Shown here one piece after another: positions 18,444 to 27,828 of a DNA stretch of 64,000 nucleotides. The stretch comes from Haladaptatus sp. R4 (GTDB lineage: Archaea > Halobacteriota > Halobacteria > Halobacteriales > Haladaptataceae). Where the stretch lies: the NCBI RefSeq assembly GCF_001625445.1, contig NZ_LWHG01000029.1:124001-188000 (forward strand). The letters run 5' to 3'. Position 1 is the stretch's first letter. Each line of letters begins with the position of its first letter. The notes under the pieces are model-generated. The model was given only the letters and a program-made list of their open reading frames with translations, was not told the DNA's origin and made no database searches. A program made the position numbers and the translations under genes.

Positions 18444-19643
18444 ATGCAGTCCACAGATCCGGTCGCGGGGAAGAGCGAACTGCCGGAAGCGATCCGTAGT
18501 CCAAACGGACAATTGGAGCCCTTCGAGTGGTACGCTGAAATGCGTCAGCGCTCTCCTGTACACTTCGACGAGCAGCGACAGCAGTGGGACCTCTTTCAGT
18601 ATGAGGAGGTCAATCACGTGCTCACCGATTACGAGTCGTTTACCGCGAATCGATCAGGCTCCGAGAACGTCACGGACGATGACGGGGCGATGTTTCAGAC
18701 GATGATCATGGTCGACCCACCGGGACACGAGCGACTGCGCGGGTTCGTCAACGAACGATTCCAACCGGGGACGCTCAGAGAGTATCGGCCTCGAATCGAG
18801 GAGTTGACCGAAGAGGTATTGGACCAAATCGACGGCAAGGACCGATTCGATTTCGTCGACGAGTTCGCAATACGGCTTCCGATAACGATCATCGCTGAAC
18901 TGTTGGGAATTCCTGTCAAACGTCGTGATGAATTCAAGGAGTGGTCGGACGCACTCGTCGCGCGTCCCGAGGATGGATCCGAAGCTTCGATCAAACGGAG
19001 CCAAGAGCGGACTCAGTGGGCACAACAACAGATGGGTCAGTACTTTGCCCAGTTGCTCGAAGAGCGCCAAGACGGAAGCGGGGACGATCTCATTACGCTT
19101 GCCGCGACGAGCGAGGAGTTGAGCAGGGGAGAACAGATCGGTTTCTGTATGCTCCTTCTCGTTGCGGGGAATATCACGACGACGAACCTTCTGACGAACG
19201 CCCTCTGGTGTTTCGAGGAGCGGGGAATGACCGATGCGATTCGAACCGGAGAGATCGATCGAAAACAGGCGATCGAGGAGGTGCTCCGATATCGCTCTCC
19301 GATTCAATCGTTGGACCGTGTTGCGTTAGAGGACGTCGAATTGAACGGGCACCAGATTCGGGAAGGAGACGTCGTAACGGCGTGGCTGGGTGCGGCCAAC
19401 CGTGACCCTGAACTCTTCGATGCTCCCGAAGAGTTCCGTCCCGAGCGACGTCCGAATCGCCACATCGCATTCGGAAAGGGTGTCCACTACTGTTTGGGCG
19501 CGCCGCTCGCACGAATCGAAGCGGACGTCGCGTTCGAAGTACTGCTCGACCGATTCGAAACGATAGAGGCGGATTTGACGGATCGACAGCCGCTATACAG
19601 CCTGTACGGTCTCGAATCGCTCACGTGCACCATCGAGGAATGA
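18444..19643 (+). CDS. Cytochrome P450
   Basis: 399-residue soluble class I-type P450. The heme loop FGKGVHYCLGAPLAR places the thiolate at Cys350. The K-helix ExxR is Glu279-Arg282 (EVLRYRSP), and the C-helix region has DPPGHERLRGFVNERF. The I-helix reads LLLVAGNITTTNLL, with Ile244 where most P450s have an acid before Thr. It needs a ferredoxin partner, none of which is adjacent. It overlaps the following SDR by ATGA, so the two form an operon. Substrate is unknown, possibly a fatty acid, terpenoid or xenobiotic. Confidence 0.94.
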   Translation: MQSTDPVAGKSELPEAIRSPNGQLEPFEWYAEMRQRSPVHFDEQRQQWDLFQYEEVNHVLTDYESFTANRSGSENVTDDDGAMFQTMIMVDPPGHERLRGFVNERFQPGTLREYRPRIEELTEEVLDQIDGKDRFDFVDEFAIRLPITIIAELLGIPVKRRDEFKEWSDALVARPEDGSEASIKRSQERTQWAQQQMGQYFAQLLEERQDGSGDDLITLAATSEELSRGEQIGFCMLLLVAGNITTTNLLTNALWCFEERGMTDAIRTGEIDRKQAIEEVLRYRSPIQSLDRVALEDVELNGHQIREGDVVTAWLGAANRDPELFDAPEEFRPERRPNRHIAFGKGVHYCLGAPLARIEADVAFEVLLDRFETIEADLTDRQPLYSLYGLESLTCTIEE

Positions 19644-20419
19644 TCATGAACGGACTAAACGAAAAGACGGCAGTGGTAACGGGAGCAGGATCGGGGATCG
19701 GACGCGCGTCGGCACGGCGTCTCGCGGAGGAGGGAGCAAACGTCGTTATCGCGGATGTGGTCGAGGAAACTGGACGAGAAACGGTTGATCTGATCGAAGA
19801 CGATGGCGGTAACGCGACGTTCGTCGAAATCGATGTTTCCGACGTCGAGTCAGTCGAGCGGATGGTCGATGTGGCGGTCGATACGTACGGAAGCCTCGAT
19901 TTCGCGCACAACAACGCGGGAATCCTCACCGGCTTCGTAGAGATGGCGGACATCGAAGAAGCGGATTGGGACAAACTCCTCGCGATCAATCTGAAGGGTA
20001 TTTGGGCGTGCATGAGGGCCGAACTCCCTGTCATGGAAGAGCAGGGAAGCGGAGTAATCGTAAATACCGCTTCCGAGGCGGGACTGGTTGGGATGGGCGG
20101 ACTCGCTAGTTATTCAGCCAGCAAACATGGCGTCGTCGGTCTAACCAAAACAGCCGCCCTCGAATACGCTACTCGGGGAATTCGGGTCAACGCAATCGCG
20201 CCGGGTCCGACGAAAACGAACATTCAGGCCGGGTCGGTGGGAAGTGGGAGCGACCCGACATCGATGCCGTTCGATACGTCGGCGATGACCGATGTTCCAA
20301 TGGGACGCGTTGCAGAGCCGGAGGAAATGGCAGGTGTGGTCGCATTCCTCTGTTCGTCCGACGCCTCGTATATCACCGGCCACACACTGCCGGTGGACGG
20401 CGGTCAAGCAGCTGACTAA
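19640..20419 (+). CDS. SDR family oxidoreductase
   Basis: 259 residues from ATG 19640 (ATGATCATG, where 19646 is an equally good start). Motifs are TGAGSGIGRASA, NNAGIL, a Ser in NTASEAGL, YSASK and the late GHTLPVDGGQ. This is a classical NAD(P)-dependent dehydrogenase, close to cyclohexanol/3-oxoacyl-type reductases. Overlap with the P450 stop indicates coupled translation, suggesting it oxidises the alcohol the P450 makes. A preference for NAD is suggested by the acidic Asp at the end of strand 2 (IADVV). Confidence 0.9.
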   Translation: MIMNGLNEKTAVVTGAGSGIGRASARRLAEEGANVVIADVVEETGRETVDLIEDDGGNATFVEIDVSDVESVERMVDVAVDTYGSLDFAHNNAGILTGFVEMADIEEADWDKLLAINLKGIWACMRAELPVMEEQGSGVIVNTASEAGLVGMGGLASYSASKHGVVGLTKTAALEYATRGIRVNAIAPGPTKTNIQAGSVGSGSDPTSMPFDTSAMTDVPMGRVAEPEEMAGVVAFLCSSDASYITGHTLPVDGGQAAD

Positions 20420-20448
20420 ATACGATCAACTTTCCGAATTCGAACTCG

Positions 20449-22548
20449 TTAGAGAAACGATTCGAGGCTGCGTTCGTCGTGACCCGAGAGGAATCGTTCG
20501 ATGTGTTTTTCGCGCCATCCCAACGGTGACAGTACACTCTCCGCCCCCCGTATTAGCGACACCCGATAGAACTCGGAGTCATACTCGGTCGGCTTCTCGA
20601 CCGCCAACGCCACTCGCTCGCGCGATTTCTTCGCATCGTCCACCACCACGTAGGACACGCTCTGACCCGGCGACCGCGCCAACCCCAACTCGGCCGCTCG
20701 CTCCAGTGCCGCCACGCTCCGCGTCGATTGCGTGTACTCCTCCCGATTTTTCGAAACCCGGTTCGTGATCACCAACTCGCTCGGGTCGACCGCGCCACGC
20801 TCAAGTCGGTCTATCCACGACCGTAACTCCTCACAAACCGCCTCCGGATCACGATGCTCGTCCACCGCTCGGATCAACGCTTTCTGCGCCTCATCGATGT
20901 ACGACGGCGTACTTCGCTGGCGACACTCGATCCCGCGGTACTTGTACTCGTCTTCGCCAGCGACCTTCCCGAAGTACTTCGTCAACGCACCGGCATCCGA
21001 ATCGCGCAACGGAACGAACGCGATCCAGTCGTAGTGGGCTTCGTGTTCGAGCCGAATCTCCACCTGCGCTGAAATCCGAGTCGCAAGCTCGGACAGCGGC
21101 GTCCGTTCTTCGCCTTCGATCGGTGTCACCCACACGCTATCGACGATGCCGTGCACGATCCGCCACCCGTTCGCTTCGAGCACCGCTTTCGTCTCCAACA
21201 GGATTTCCCTGGCAAACGCGTTGATCGCCTCGTGACACTCGATGCGCCCGAACTTCGCGTTCGAAAAGCCCTGATAGCCGAAACACGACACCAAGATCCA
21301 CTTGATCGCGCTCGATTGGCCCGCCAACTCGTCGCGACGATCATCGTTCTCGGTCCCGCAAATCTCGGCTTTGATCCCCTCTCGATCCTCGATGAGCGGT
21401 TCGAGCACGTCCGGAAGATAGCCCCGCTCGTCACAGATCGAGTAGCCGATTCCCGGCACGTCCTCTCGCCCGGCGTGACACTCACAGCGAATCTTCTCCG
21501 GGCTCACGTTCCGCGTGACGATGATGTTCGGATACAACGAGGAGAAGTCGAGTTCGTGGACGTTCTCGTGCAGGCCGACGTCCGGCGCGAAGGTGAATCC
21601 ACCTCGGTCGGCATCGCGCAGTTGACGCATCGTTTTGAACCGCTCGTGACGCCACGAGTGCCACGGCACGAGCACGTCCCGTTCGCGGCCTTCCCGGATC
21701 TGAATCCCGGTCAAAACGTTCCCGATCGACGACCACGCCAGTTCCTGCAGTGGTTTCCCCGACCGCTTCACGAGATACAGACAGCCATCGAGGTTCGTCT
21801 GATTCCACATGAACGTGTTCGAACCGTCGATGATCGCCCGACCGGGCAGGTTGTAGCGTGCCGGTGAGTGGCCGACTCGTCCGTAGCTCTCGTACGTCGA
21901 TTCACCCGCCAACTGCTGCCACCCCGGCCGTCGTCCGAGCTGAAATGCCACGTCGAGCCGCTCGGCCTGCCCAAAGAGGACGGGAACGAGGTCGCTGGTA
22001 TTCAGGAAGAGAACGTCCGGATCGGCCCGTTCGACGCGGGCCGACAGCGTGGCTAGCACGTCCGCACCGCTTCCGGTTACCGTCTCGTCGTCGATCGTGA
22101 GTTCCGTGACGGTCCCGCTCGCGAGTTCCGTCTCCGCGATGGCGATTCGCATCCGCGAGAGTTCGTGCTCCGGAAGCGGGTCGATTCCCGCTTCGAGACA
22201 GTAGCGAAACTCCCGCGAGAAGTCGACGTTGTAACATCGGTACTCGCCGGGCGACCCCCACTTGCTCACCGTTCGGGCCACCGAGTCGACTGCCGTGAGG
22301 TCGGTCACATCGACCCGAAGTACCCGCTCGGGATCGTGACGAAAGCTCACGCGTCGATCGACGACGGCGACCCCCGCGACGGCAGGGAGGTCACGGAGCG
22401 CAGCACGTGCCGTGGAAAACTCACCGTCGCCGTGCACCGACACGTAAATCGTCGGCGTGTACGATTCGTCCACTTCGCAGTTCACACCCGTCTCGGTTAC
22501 CGACCAGGTGAGCACGTCGCCGTCGACGTAGTCGATTTTGTACACCAT
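20449..22548 (-). CDS. polB2: B-family DNA polymerase of the PolB2 type, degenerate active site
   Basis: 699 residues, shorter than replicative PolB. Motif A is intact (DFSSLYPNII, Asp334). Motif B is altered (KWILVSCFGYQG, residues 416-425, Val where the KxxxNSxYG pattern has Asn). Motif C, normally YGDTDS, reads HGIVDS (466-471), so the first catalytic Asp is Ile. The N-terminal exonuclease region keeps no recognisable DxE motif. This fits the archaeal PolB2 family described as inactivated, some members of which are linked to DNA-damage tolerance. It is the last gene of a three-gene operon, 4 bases after the small coiled-coil gene. Confidence 0.85.
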   Translation of the reverse strand: MVYKIDYVDGDVLTWSVTETGVNCEVDESYTPTIYVSVHGDGEFSTARAALRDLPAVAGVAVVDRRVSFRHDPERVLRVDVTDLTAVDSVARTVSKWGSPGEYRCYNVDFSREFRYCLEAGIDPLPEHELSRMRIAIAETELASGTVTELTIDDETVTGSGADVLATLSARVERADPDVLFLNTSDLVPVLFGQAERLDVAFQLGRRPGWQQLAGESTYESYGRVGHSPARYNLPGRAIIDGSNTFMWNQTNLDGCLYLVKRSGKPLQELAWSSIGNVLTGIQIREGRERDVLVPWHSWRHERFKTMRQLRDADRGGFTFAPDVGLHENVHELDFSSLYPNIIVTRNVSPEKIRCECHAGREDVPGIGYSICDERGYLPDVLEPLIEDREGIKAEICGTENDDRRDELAGQSSAIKWILVSCFGYQGFSNAKFGRIECHEAINAFAREILLETKAVLEANGWRIVHGIVDSVWVTPIEGEERTPLSELATRISAQVEIRLEHEAHYDWIAFVPLRDSDAGALTKYFGKVAGEDEYKYRGIECRQRSTPSYIDEAQKALIRAVDEHRDPEAVCEELRSWIDRLERGAVDPSELVITNRVSKNREEYTQSTRSVAALERAAELGLARSPGQSVSYVVVDDAKKSRERVALAVEKPTEYDSEFYRVSLIRGAESVLSPLGWREKHIERFLSGHDERSLESFL

Positions 22549-22552
22549 GGCC

Positions 22553-22825
22553 TCATCCCCGATCGTTCAAAGCGTCCTCGACGTGAGCGAGTCGGTCCTC
22601 CAGATCGTCGAGTCGCTTCTGTTGTTCGATCAGCATCGAGACGAGCGCCGGAATCTCGACGAGTTGATGATTCAAAAATCCACTTGCGTCGGCATGGGCA
22701 CGGGAATACTCGAACAGGCGATCGAAGACGCCCTGGTCGGCGCGTCGGAGTGCCCGTCGGTAGTCACCCCATCGGGACTCCGTCGCCCGGAGCAACTCAC
22801 GATACGTCGAGTTAGTGCGCCCCAT
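22553..22825 (-). CDS. Small coiled-coil protein of the PolB2 operon
   Basis: 90 residues from ATG 22825. A longer frame to 23050 would run antisense-like through the upstream gene. The N-terminal half is basic and helical (TYRELLRATESRWGDYRRALRR). The C-terminal half ends in heptads (MLIEQQKRLDDLEDRLAHVEDAL), a likely dimerisation coil. It overlaps the upstream RecA-like gene by 14 bases and ends 4 bases before polB2, so all three are co-translated. It is probably an adaptor, and no enzymatic motif is seen. Confidence 0.78.
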   Translation of the reverse strand: MGRTNSTYRELLRATESRWGDYRRALRRADQGVFDRLFEYSRAHADASGFLNHQLVEIPALVSMLIEQQKRLDDLEDRLAHVEDALNDRG

Positions 22826-23486
22826 TCGCACGCACCTCCGGTGGAACGTCGGCATCGACCATCGCCGGATGCCGATCCGCCAGGACGCGTTTCCAATACG
22901 CGAGCGTCGTCTGCACCATTCCATTCTCCAGGGGGTAGACCAACGTCTCGTACTCATCGCCCGTGAACCGTGGTCCGAACCGCGTTCGCTCACACCGGAC
23001 CGTCCGATCCGCAATCTCGCGAATCGGTGCCGAGAGCGCATCGTCCGCATGCAAGGTCACGAGTATCGGATTCTCGAACGTCTCGGCGAGCGCTTCGATC
23101 CGTTCGGCCGCGGCCGAGAGCATGCGTTCGTCCGCTCCTCGGGGGAGGTCCTCCGACCGATAGAACCAGTCGACGGCGGGGAGGACGGCGATCGACGTTT
23201 CGTCCGTGAGTTCGCCAGCGAGGTCCCGCACGAGACTCAGGTGTTGCCACGGGGTGAACGCCCGAGCGATGTGAATCCGGTCGAGGACACGCATCGACGG
23301 GGTGACTTGGGTGAGCGAGCGCGTCGTTCCGTGACCACGAGCGTCGACCCAAACGGCCGACCCCTGATCGAGGAGCAGTCGGTCGAGCACGAGCGAGTGG
23401 AGTGGACCGGTCGTGCGCTCGTTCGTAGTGAGCAGTGTGACTCCGGCGTCGAGCGACGGGAGTTCCGGCGGCGTATCGGACATCAT
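22812..23486 (-). CDS. RecA/RadA-like protein lacking Walker A, first gene of PolB2 operon
   Basis: 224 residues from ATG 23486 (GTG 23489 and ATG 23483 are alternatives). The layout is a RecA-fold core: a strand-loop near residues 17-32 (VTLLTTNERTTGPLHSL) sits where the P-loop should be but has no GK[ST], and a hydrophobic strand ending in Asp (SIAVLPAVDW, about residue 106) resembles Walker B. ILVTLHADD looks like a later core strand. I infer an ATPase-dead RadA paralogue, comparable in position to ImuA/SulA-like proteins of mutasome operons. The family call is inferred from fold pattern and context. Confidence 0.62.
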   Translation of the reverse strand: MMSDTPPELPSLDAGVTLLTTNERTTGPLHSLVLDRLLLDQGSAVWVDARGHGTTRSLTQVTPSMRVLDRIHIARAFTPWQHLSLVRDLAGELTDETSIAVLPAVDWFYRSEDLPRGADERMLSAAAERIEALAETFENPILVTLHADDALSAPIREIADRTVRCERTRFGPRFTGDEYETLVYPLENGMVQTTLAYWKRVLADRHPAMVDADVPPEVRANGAH

Positions 23487-24057
23487 CACGACTGCTACGT
23501 CGACCGACTATCGGATAGGCAAGCCAGGGTCGGTTCCGAATGTTCCGATACCGGAAGACCGACGCCACCGAGTCCCCGTGATCGTCGCACCGAACATCGG
23601 ACCGTGACAGGAATACCTCCGCAACGAGTGGTGGTGTAGACGAAGGAACCCGATGAGGAGGACGGTCTGTGAGAACGAGACGTCACGGAATATCCGGCGG
23701 GTGAAAATCCGCCAGTTCGCTCGTGGAAATCGAGGACGGCGGGATGATGTCGGGTGGTTCGACCGATGGGGTTGAAACGAACGCCCCACCGCTCACCGAA
23801 CCGGTTTCACGGCACAATAGATGGGGACCCACTGTCGAGGATACCACGGTCGGACACGAACCCGAATCGTCATCTCCCCCTCGAAGGAGCGGGACCGCGG
23901 CTTCGAGATTCGGGACGATTCCGCGGTTTCCGATTCCGACTTCCGAAAGATCGGTCGTCGGTTTGTCCGAAATCGAACAGACGGAAGCGCACAGTATTTG
24001 TGCAACGCAGCCGTTATCATCCGATTGATACCCGTGGCAGAGGATCAACACCAACCG
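23487..24057. other. Intergenic region between divergent units
   Basis: About 570 bases. Frames on both strands (23723-24028 plus, 23683-24453 minus) are Ser/Pro/Arg-rich, overlap real genes or each other, and are not convincing. It should contain the promoter of the polB2 operon, but I could not identify a TATA box with confidence. Confidence 0.4.
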
Positions 24058-24606
24058 ATGGCCCGAGAAGCGGAGCGAGGGATTCGGTACGCGATTCTTG
24101 CCGTGTTCGTCGTCGGCCTTCGTCGGCGGAATCCCGGTGCAGCCGTCAACGCGCTGGTTGCATTCGTAGCGACGTATCTCCCCGACGCTATCGACCACAA
24201 GTACGACGTCGGCTTTGGACCGTGGCAGCGCGTCTATTCGGACGCCGCGATGCTGACCCACACCGTCGGTATGCTCGGTCCGTACGACGACGTGTGGTGG
24301 TGGGACCACCTCACCCACACGCACTCGGCGACGCTTCTCGGGGGACTCGCCTTCGTTACCGCTCGCCGCCAAGGCCGCGACCCCCGTCCGCGCGTCCTGG
24401 CGGTCGTCGTCGGCCTCGGCGTTCTGTGGGAACTCATGGAGTATCTGATTCACGCCGTCGCCGATCGCTTCGACCGCGAACCGATCCTCGTTTCCTACGG
24501 CAGATCGGATATCCTCTTCGACCTCCTGTTCGATCTATTCGGTGCGCTGCTCGTGCTCGTATTCGGGGATCGGTTCCTTCGAAACCTCTATCCGCGCGCA
24601 GACTAG
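24058..24606 (+). CDS. Haloarchaeal membrane protein, WWWDH family
   Basis: 182 residues from ATG 24058. It has four or five hydrophobic segments (YAILAVFVVGL, AAVNALVAFVATYLP, ATLLGGLAFVTA, VLAVVVGLGVLWELMEYL, LFDLFGALLVLVFG). The signature DDVWWWDHLTHTHSATLLGG with WELMEY and DILFDLLFDLFG is shared with the protein at 40582-41244, so the two are paralogues of a DUF2238-like membrane family. The conserved His/Asp cluster near the membrane could bind a metal. Function is unknown. The earlier in-frame start at 23821 adds a non-homologous basic region. Confidence 0.7.
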   Translation: MAREAERGIRYAILAVFVVGLRRRNPGAAVNALVAFVATYLPDAIDHKYDVGFGPWQRVYSDAAMLTHTVGMLGPYDDVWWWDHLTHTHSATLLGGLAFVTARRQGRDPRPRVLAVVVGLGVLWELMEYLIHAVADRFDREPILVSYGRSDILFDLLFDLFGALLVLVFGDRFLRNLYPRAD

Positions 24607-24739
24607 TCCGCTCTCGTACCGTCGATTCTCCTCGGACTTCCACGTCTCCATGGCCCCTCGTACAGTTTCGGGGGATACCATAGCAGTATTGTTCACTCTT
24701 ATAAAATTCTATAGTATCGTCCTGGAATCGATAAACAAC

Positions 24740-26322
24740 ATGCTGGAAAACGTAACGAGAAGGGATGCGATGCGAACGACCGCCGCTGTCGCCTTCGGCG
24801 GGACGATGGTTCCCGAATCGGCGATAGCCGAAGAGTCGAAGCCAGCGGATCGGGACTCCCGTTCGACGGACGTACTGTCGGCACCGAACGGTGCACAGGT
24901 CGGCGATATCGTCGGGGATAGAGCCCTCATCTGGAGTCGAGCGAGCGGCCCGGCACGGATGTTCCTCCACCTGTCTACCGACCGGGAGTTCTCCGAGAAA
25001 CGGACGATCCGAGGACCGGCCGCGCTCGCTGACAGCGACTACACCGCAACGATCGACATCGAGGGGCTTCCTCGGGGTGAAGTGATTCAGTATCGGGTGG
25101 AGTTCGAGAGCCTTCGTGATCCGGGAACCCGAAGCGATCCGGTGGGAGGGTCGTTCGAACGCCCCCGACTGATCGAACTGATATCCGGTTCGTTTGGGGT
25201 GGAGACGTTGTCGGGCAAGGATGGGGGATCAACCCCGACTTCGGTGGCATGAAGACGTTCGAATCGATGCGGAAAACGGACCCCGACTTCTTCATCCACT
25301 CCGGCGATTCGATCTACGCCGATGGGCCGCTCGAAGAACGCGTCGAACTCGACGATGGCAGCGTTTGGCACAACGTCGTCACGGAAGCGAAATCCGACGT
25401 CGCCGACACCCTCGCCGAGTTCCGTGGGAACTACCGGTACAACCTCCGAGACGACCACTACCGGGAGTTCGTCTCCGAGGTTCCGATGATTCCACAGTGG
25501 GACGACCACGAGGTCCTCAACAACTGGTATCCGAACGAGAAACTACCGGCGGACGACCCGCACGACGTCAAAAGCGTGAACCTGCTCGCGGCGCGAAGCC
25601 AGCGAGCGTTCCTCGACTACATGCCGATTCGTCCGCGAGACGACGTCGACGATGCGATCTATCAGCGCTTCCCGTACGGCCCTTCGCTGGAGCTATTTCG
25701 GCTCGACATGCGGAGCTATCGGGGACCGAACACGGGGAACACGCAGACGGAACCGGGGCCGAAAACGGACTTCCTCGGCGACACGCAACTGGACTGGCTC
25801 AAAGACGCGCTCTCGAACTCCGAGGCGACGTGGAAGGTCATCGCGGCGGACATGCCGATCGGACTCGTGGTCACCGATGGCGACAAGTACGAAGCGGTCG
25901 CGAACGCGGACGATGGGATACCGAAAGGCCGAGAACTGGAGATCAAGGAGTTGCTCTCGTTCATGCGCTCGGAAGGCATTCGGAACGTCGTTTGGCTAAC
26001 GGCGGACGTCCACTACGCGGCGGCACACCACTACCACCCGAAGCGGGCGTCGTTCTCCGAGTTCGAACCGTTCTGGGAGTTCGTCTCCGGGCCGCTTCAC
26101 GCCGGGACGTTCGGACCGAACGAACTCGACGACACCTTCGGACCGAAAGTCGTCTTCGAGAAGAGCCCACCGGAAGGGGAAGCGAACCTTCCGCCGAGCG
26201 ACGGACTGCAGTTCTTCGGGCAAGTCGACGTCGATGGTCGATCCGACGCACTGACGGTAACGCTCAAGGATATGAACGACGATTCGCTGTACACGAAGGA
26301 ACTTACCCCCCACGGCTGCTGA
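24740..26322 (+). pseudogene. phoD: Alkaline phosphatase D (PhoD) family, one frameshift
   Basis: From ATG 24740 the frame encodes a Tat-like leader (TRRDAMRTTAAVAFGG) and a PhoD N-terminal domain to SFE. It then shifts frame at about 25158. The other frame continues PTDRTDIRFVWGGDVVGQGWG, IHSGDSIYADGP, PQWDDHEVLNNW and WLTADVHYAAAHHY, the full metallophosphatase metal-binding set. Adding one base (GAAACG for GAACG) gives an unbroken 527-residue protein. PhoD is an exported Ca/Fe-dependent phosphodiesterase and phosphomonoesterase for phosphate scavenging. The clean repair suggests a consensus error. Confidence 0.82.
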
Positions 26323-26420
26323 TCGCTACCCCGGTCGACTGCTGATAGTTACCTCGGTTGACTGCTGATAGTTACCCCGGTCGGCCGTTGATAGTTACCC
26401 TGATCGGCCGCTGATCACCG
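26316..26420. repeat. 23-bp tandem repeat, four copies plus a partial
   Basis: Units begin at 26316, 26339, 26362 and 26385, with a partial unit from 26408. The consensus is CTGCTGATAGTTACCCCGGT then CGA/CGG, with 2-5 differences per copy. The first unit contains the last codons and TGA of the PhoD frame, so the array grew out of the gene's 3' end. It is too short and spacer-less to be CRISPR. Confidence 0.9.
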
Positions 26421-26510
26421 CCGCCGCGGCGTTGATCACGATCTAGTTCTCGCCAGATGGCAACCACACGACATCTATATCACCTCACATGACGTACTGT
26501 ACAGGTGATT

Positions 26511-27293
26511 ATGCCGATCGATATCACCGACGTGCTCAAGCGTGGCTACAGCCGCAGTACCGAACGAAACGGACTCACCCTCATGGGGATCATCTTCGTC
26601 ATCTCCGTCCTCGACGGCGTGCTCGGACTCGGGGTCGATCGATTGAACGCCGGACAGCAGTTCGCCAACAGTGGACAAGTGGACCCGACGTTGCTCGTCC
26701 CGTCCCTCGGTGCAGGAATCGTCTCGTTACTGTTGGGCATCGCGTTGCTCGTCGTAAGCATCGCGGCCATTCGCGTGTTCGTGAGCGACGAAACCGAACG
26801 TCTCCCCCGAGAGTACTTCACCCGGAATATGGTCTGGGCCGCGATCAACCTCTTCGTCGGCGTGATCGTCTTCGGAATCATCGTCGCACTGGGTTTGGTC
26901 GCGTTCGTCGTCCCGGGTATCTTCCTGCTCGTGACCTTGGCGTTCTGGACGGTGTACGTGGCCGTCGAAGACCAGAACTTCATCACGGCGTTCCGCAGCA
27001 GTTGGGGATTGACGCGTGGATACCGCCTCAACCTCTTCGTGTTGGGCGTCGCCGTGTTCTTCCTCGTGGTACTCATCAACCTCGTCTTCGGCCTCGGTGA
27101 CCTCGCGAGTGGGAGTCTCGCTGGCGATATCGTCGCCTTGGTGTTCGCGCAGGCCGCGAGCGCCATCACGACGGTCTTCTCGACCGCCGTGCTCGCAACG
27201 GCGTACACCGAACTCACGGCGGACGAAGATGACGAGTTCGGTGAGACGGCCAGCGACGACGAGGACACCACTGCAGGACGCCCCGCCGCCTAG
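26511..27293 (+). CDS. Haloarchaeal multi-pass membrane protein (DUF7847-like)
   Basis: 260 residues from ATG 26511 (GTG 26505 is an alternative). Six hydrophobic segments can be read: LTLMGIIFVISVLDGVLGL, LGAGIVSLLLGIALLVVSI, AINLFVGVIVFGIIVAL, FVVPGIFLLVTLAFWTVYVA, LFVLGVAVFFLVVLINLVFG and IVALVFAQAASAITTVFS. The phrase VAVEDQNFITAFRSSWGLTRG is typical of a haloarchaeal glycerophosphoryl-diester-phosphodiesterase-like membrane family. The tail is very acidic. It probably stabilises or organises the membrane, with no defined activity. Confidence 0.72.
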   Translation: MPIDITDVLKRGYSRSTERNGLTLMGIIFVISVLDGVLGLGVDRLNAGQQFANSGQVDPTLLVPSLGAGIVSLLLGIALLVVSIAAIRVFVSDETERLPREYFTRNMVWAAINLFVGVIVFGIIVALGLVAFVVPGIFLLVTLAFWTVYVAVEDQNFITAFRSSWGLTRGYRLNLFVLGVAVFFLVVLINLVFGLGDLASGSLAGDIVALVFAQAASAITTVFSTAVLATAYTELTADEDDEFGETASDDEDTTAGRPAA

Positions 27294-27405
27294 AACGGCC
27301 GATCGTTCCGGTTCGAACGGGCGTCCACCCTGTTGTTCGAAGGGACGTTCACAGCCGCGACGGAAGCGACAGGACTACACGACCCGAGCACTTCAGGTAT
27401 AAGAG

Positions 27406-27828
27406 ATGTCCCGGGGATTCCCTCGTAATCTCCAAAGAAGCCTGTTCACGCCCCAGTTGCGGCGGTTCGTTTTCGTCGGGGGTGTCGCCGCGGGAGTGCA
27501 AACGATCCTGCTATGGATGTTCGTCGATAAAACGGGCCTCGATTACTTGTTTGGCGCACTGATCGCCATCGAGATTACGATCCTGCTACAATACAATCTC
27601 AATAACGTCTGGACGTTCCAGGCGAGTCGAAACACGAGTTCGAAAGGCTACCTCGTCGGATTGCTCAAAACGAACGTCGTCCGCGGGACGGCGATTCCGA
27701 TTCAACTCGGCATCCTCTTTTGCCTCGTGAACTGGGGGAACGTCCTCTATCTACTCGCGAACGCCGTTGCGATCGGAATCAGTGGAGTGTACCGGTACGT
27801 TCTCGACGCGCGGTGGACGTGGGGATGA
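27406..27828 (+). CDS. GtrA-like family membrane protein
   Basis: 140 residues, four transmembrane helices. GtrA signatures are FVFVGGVAAGVQTILLWMF, IAIEITILLQYNLNNVWTF and YRYVLDARWTWG. GtrA proteins are thought to flip polyprenyl-linked sugars or to support cell-surface glycan synthesis. No glycosyltransferase is adjacent here, so the partner is elsewhere. It lies 112 bases after the preceding membrane-protein gene on the same strand. Confidence 0.88.
   Translation: MSRGFPRNLQRSLFTPQLRRFVFVGGVAAGVQTILLWMFVDKTGLDYLFGALIAIEITILLQYNLNNVWTFQASRNTSSKGYLVGLLKTNVVRGTAIPIQLGILFCLVNWGNVLYLLANAVAIGISGVYRYVLDARWTWG

Noticed and set aside
26316-26420. Short regular repeats considered as a CRISPR array
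   Set aside because: Repeats are directly adjacent with no unique spacers, and no cas genes are present. The same holds for the 28-bp array at 61909.
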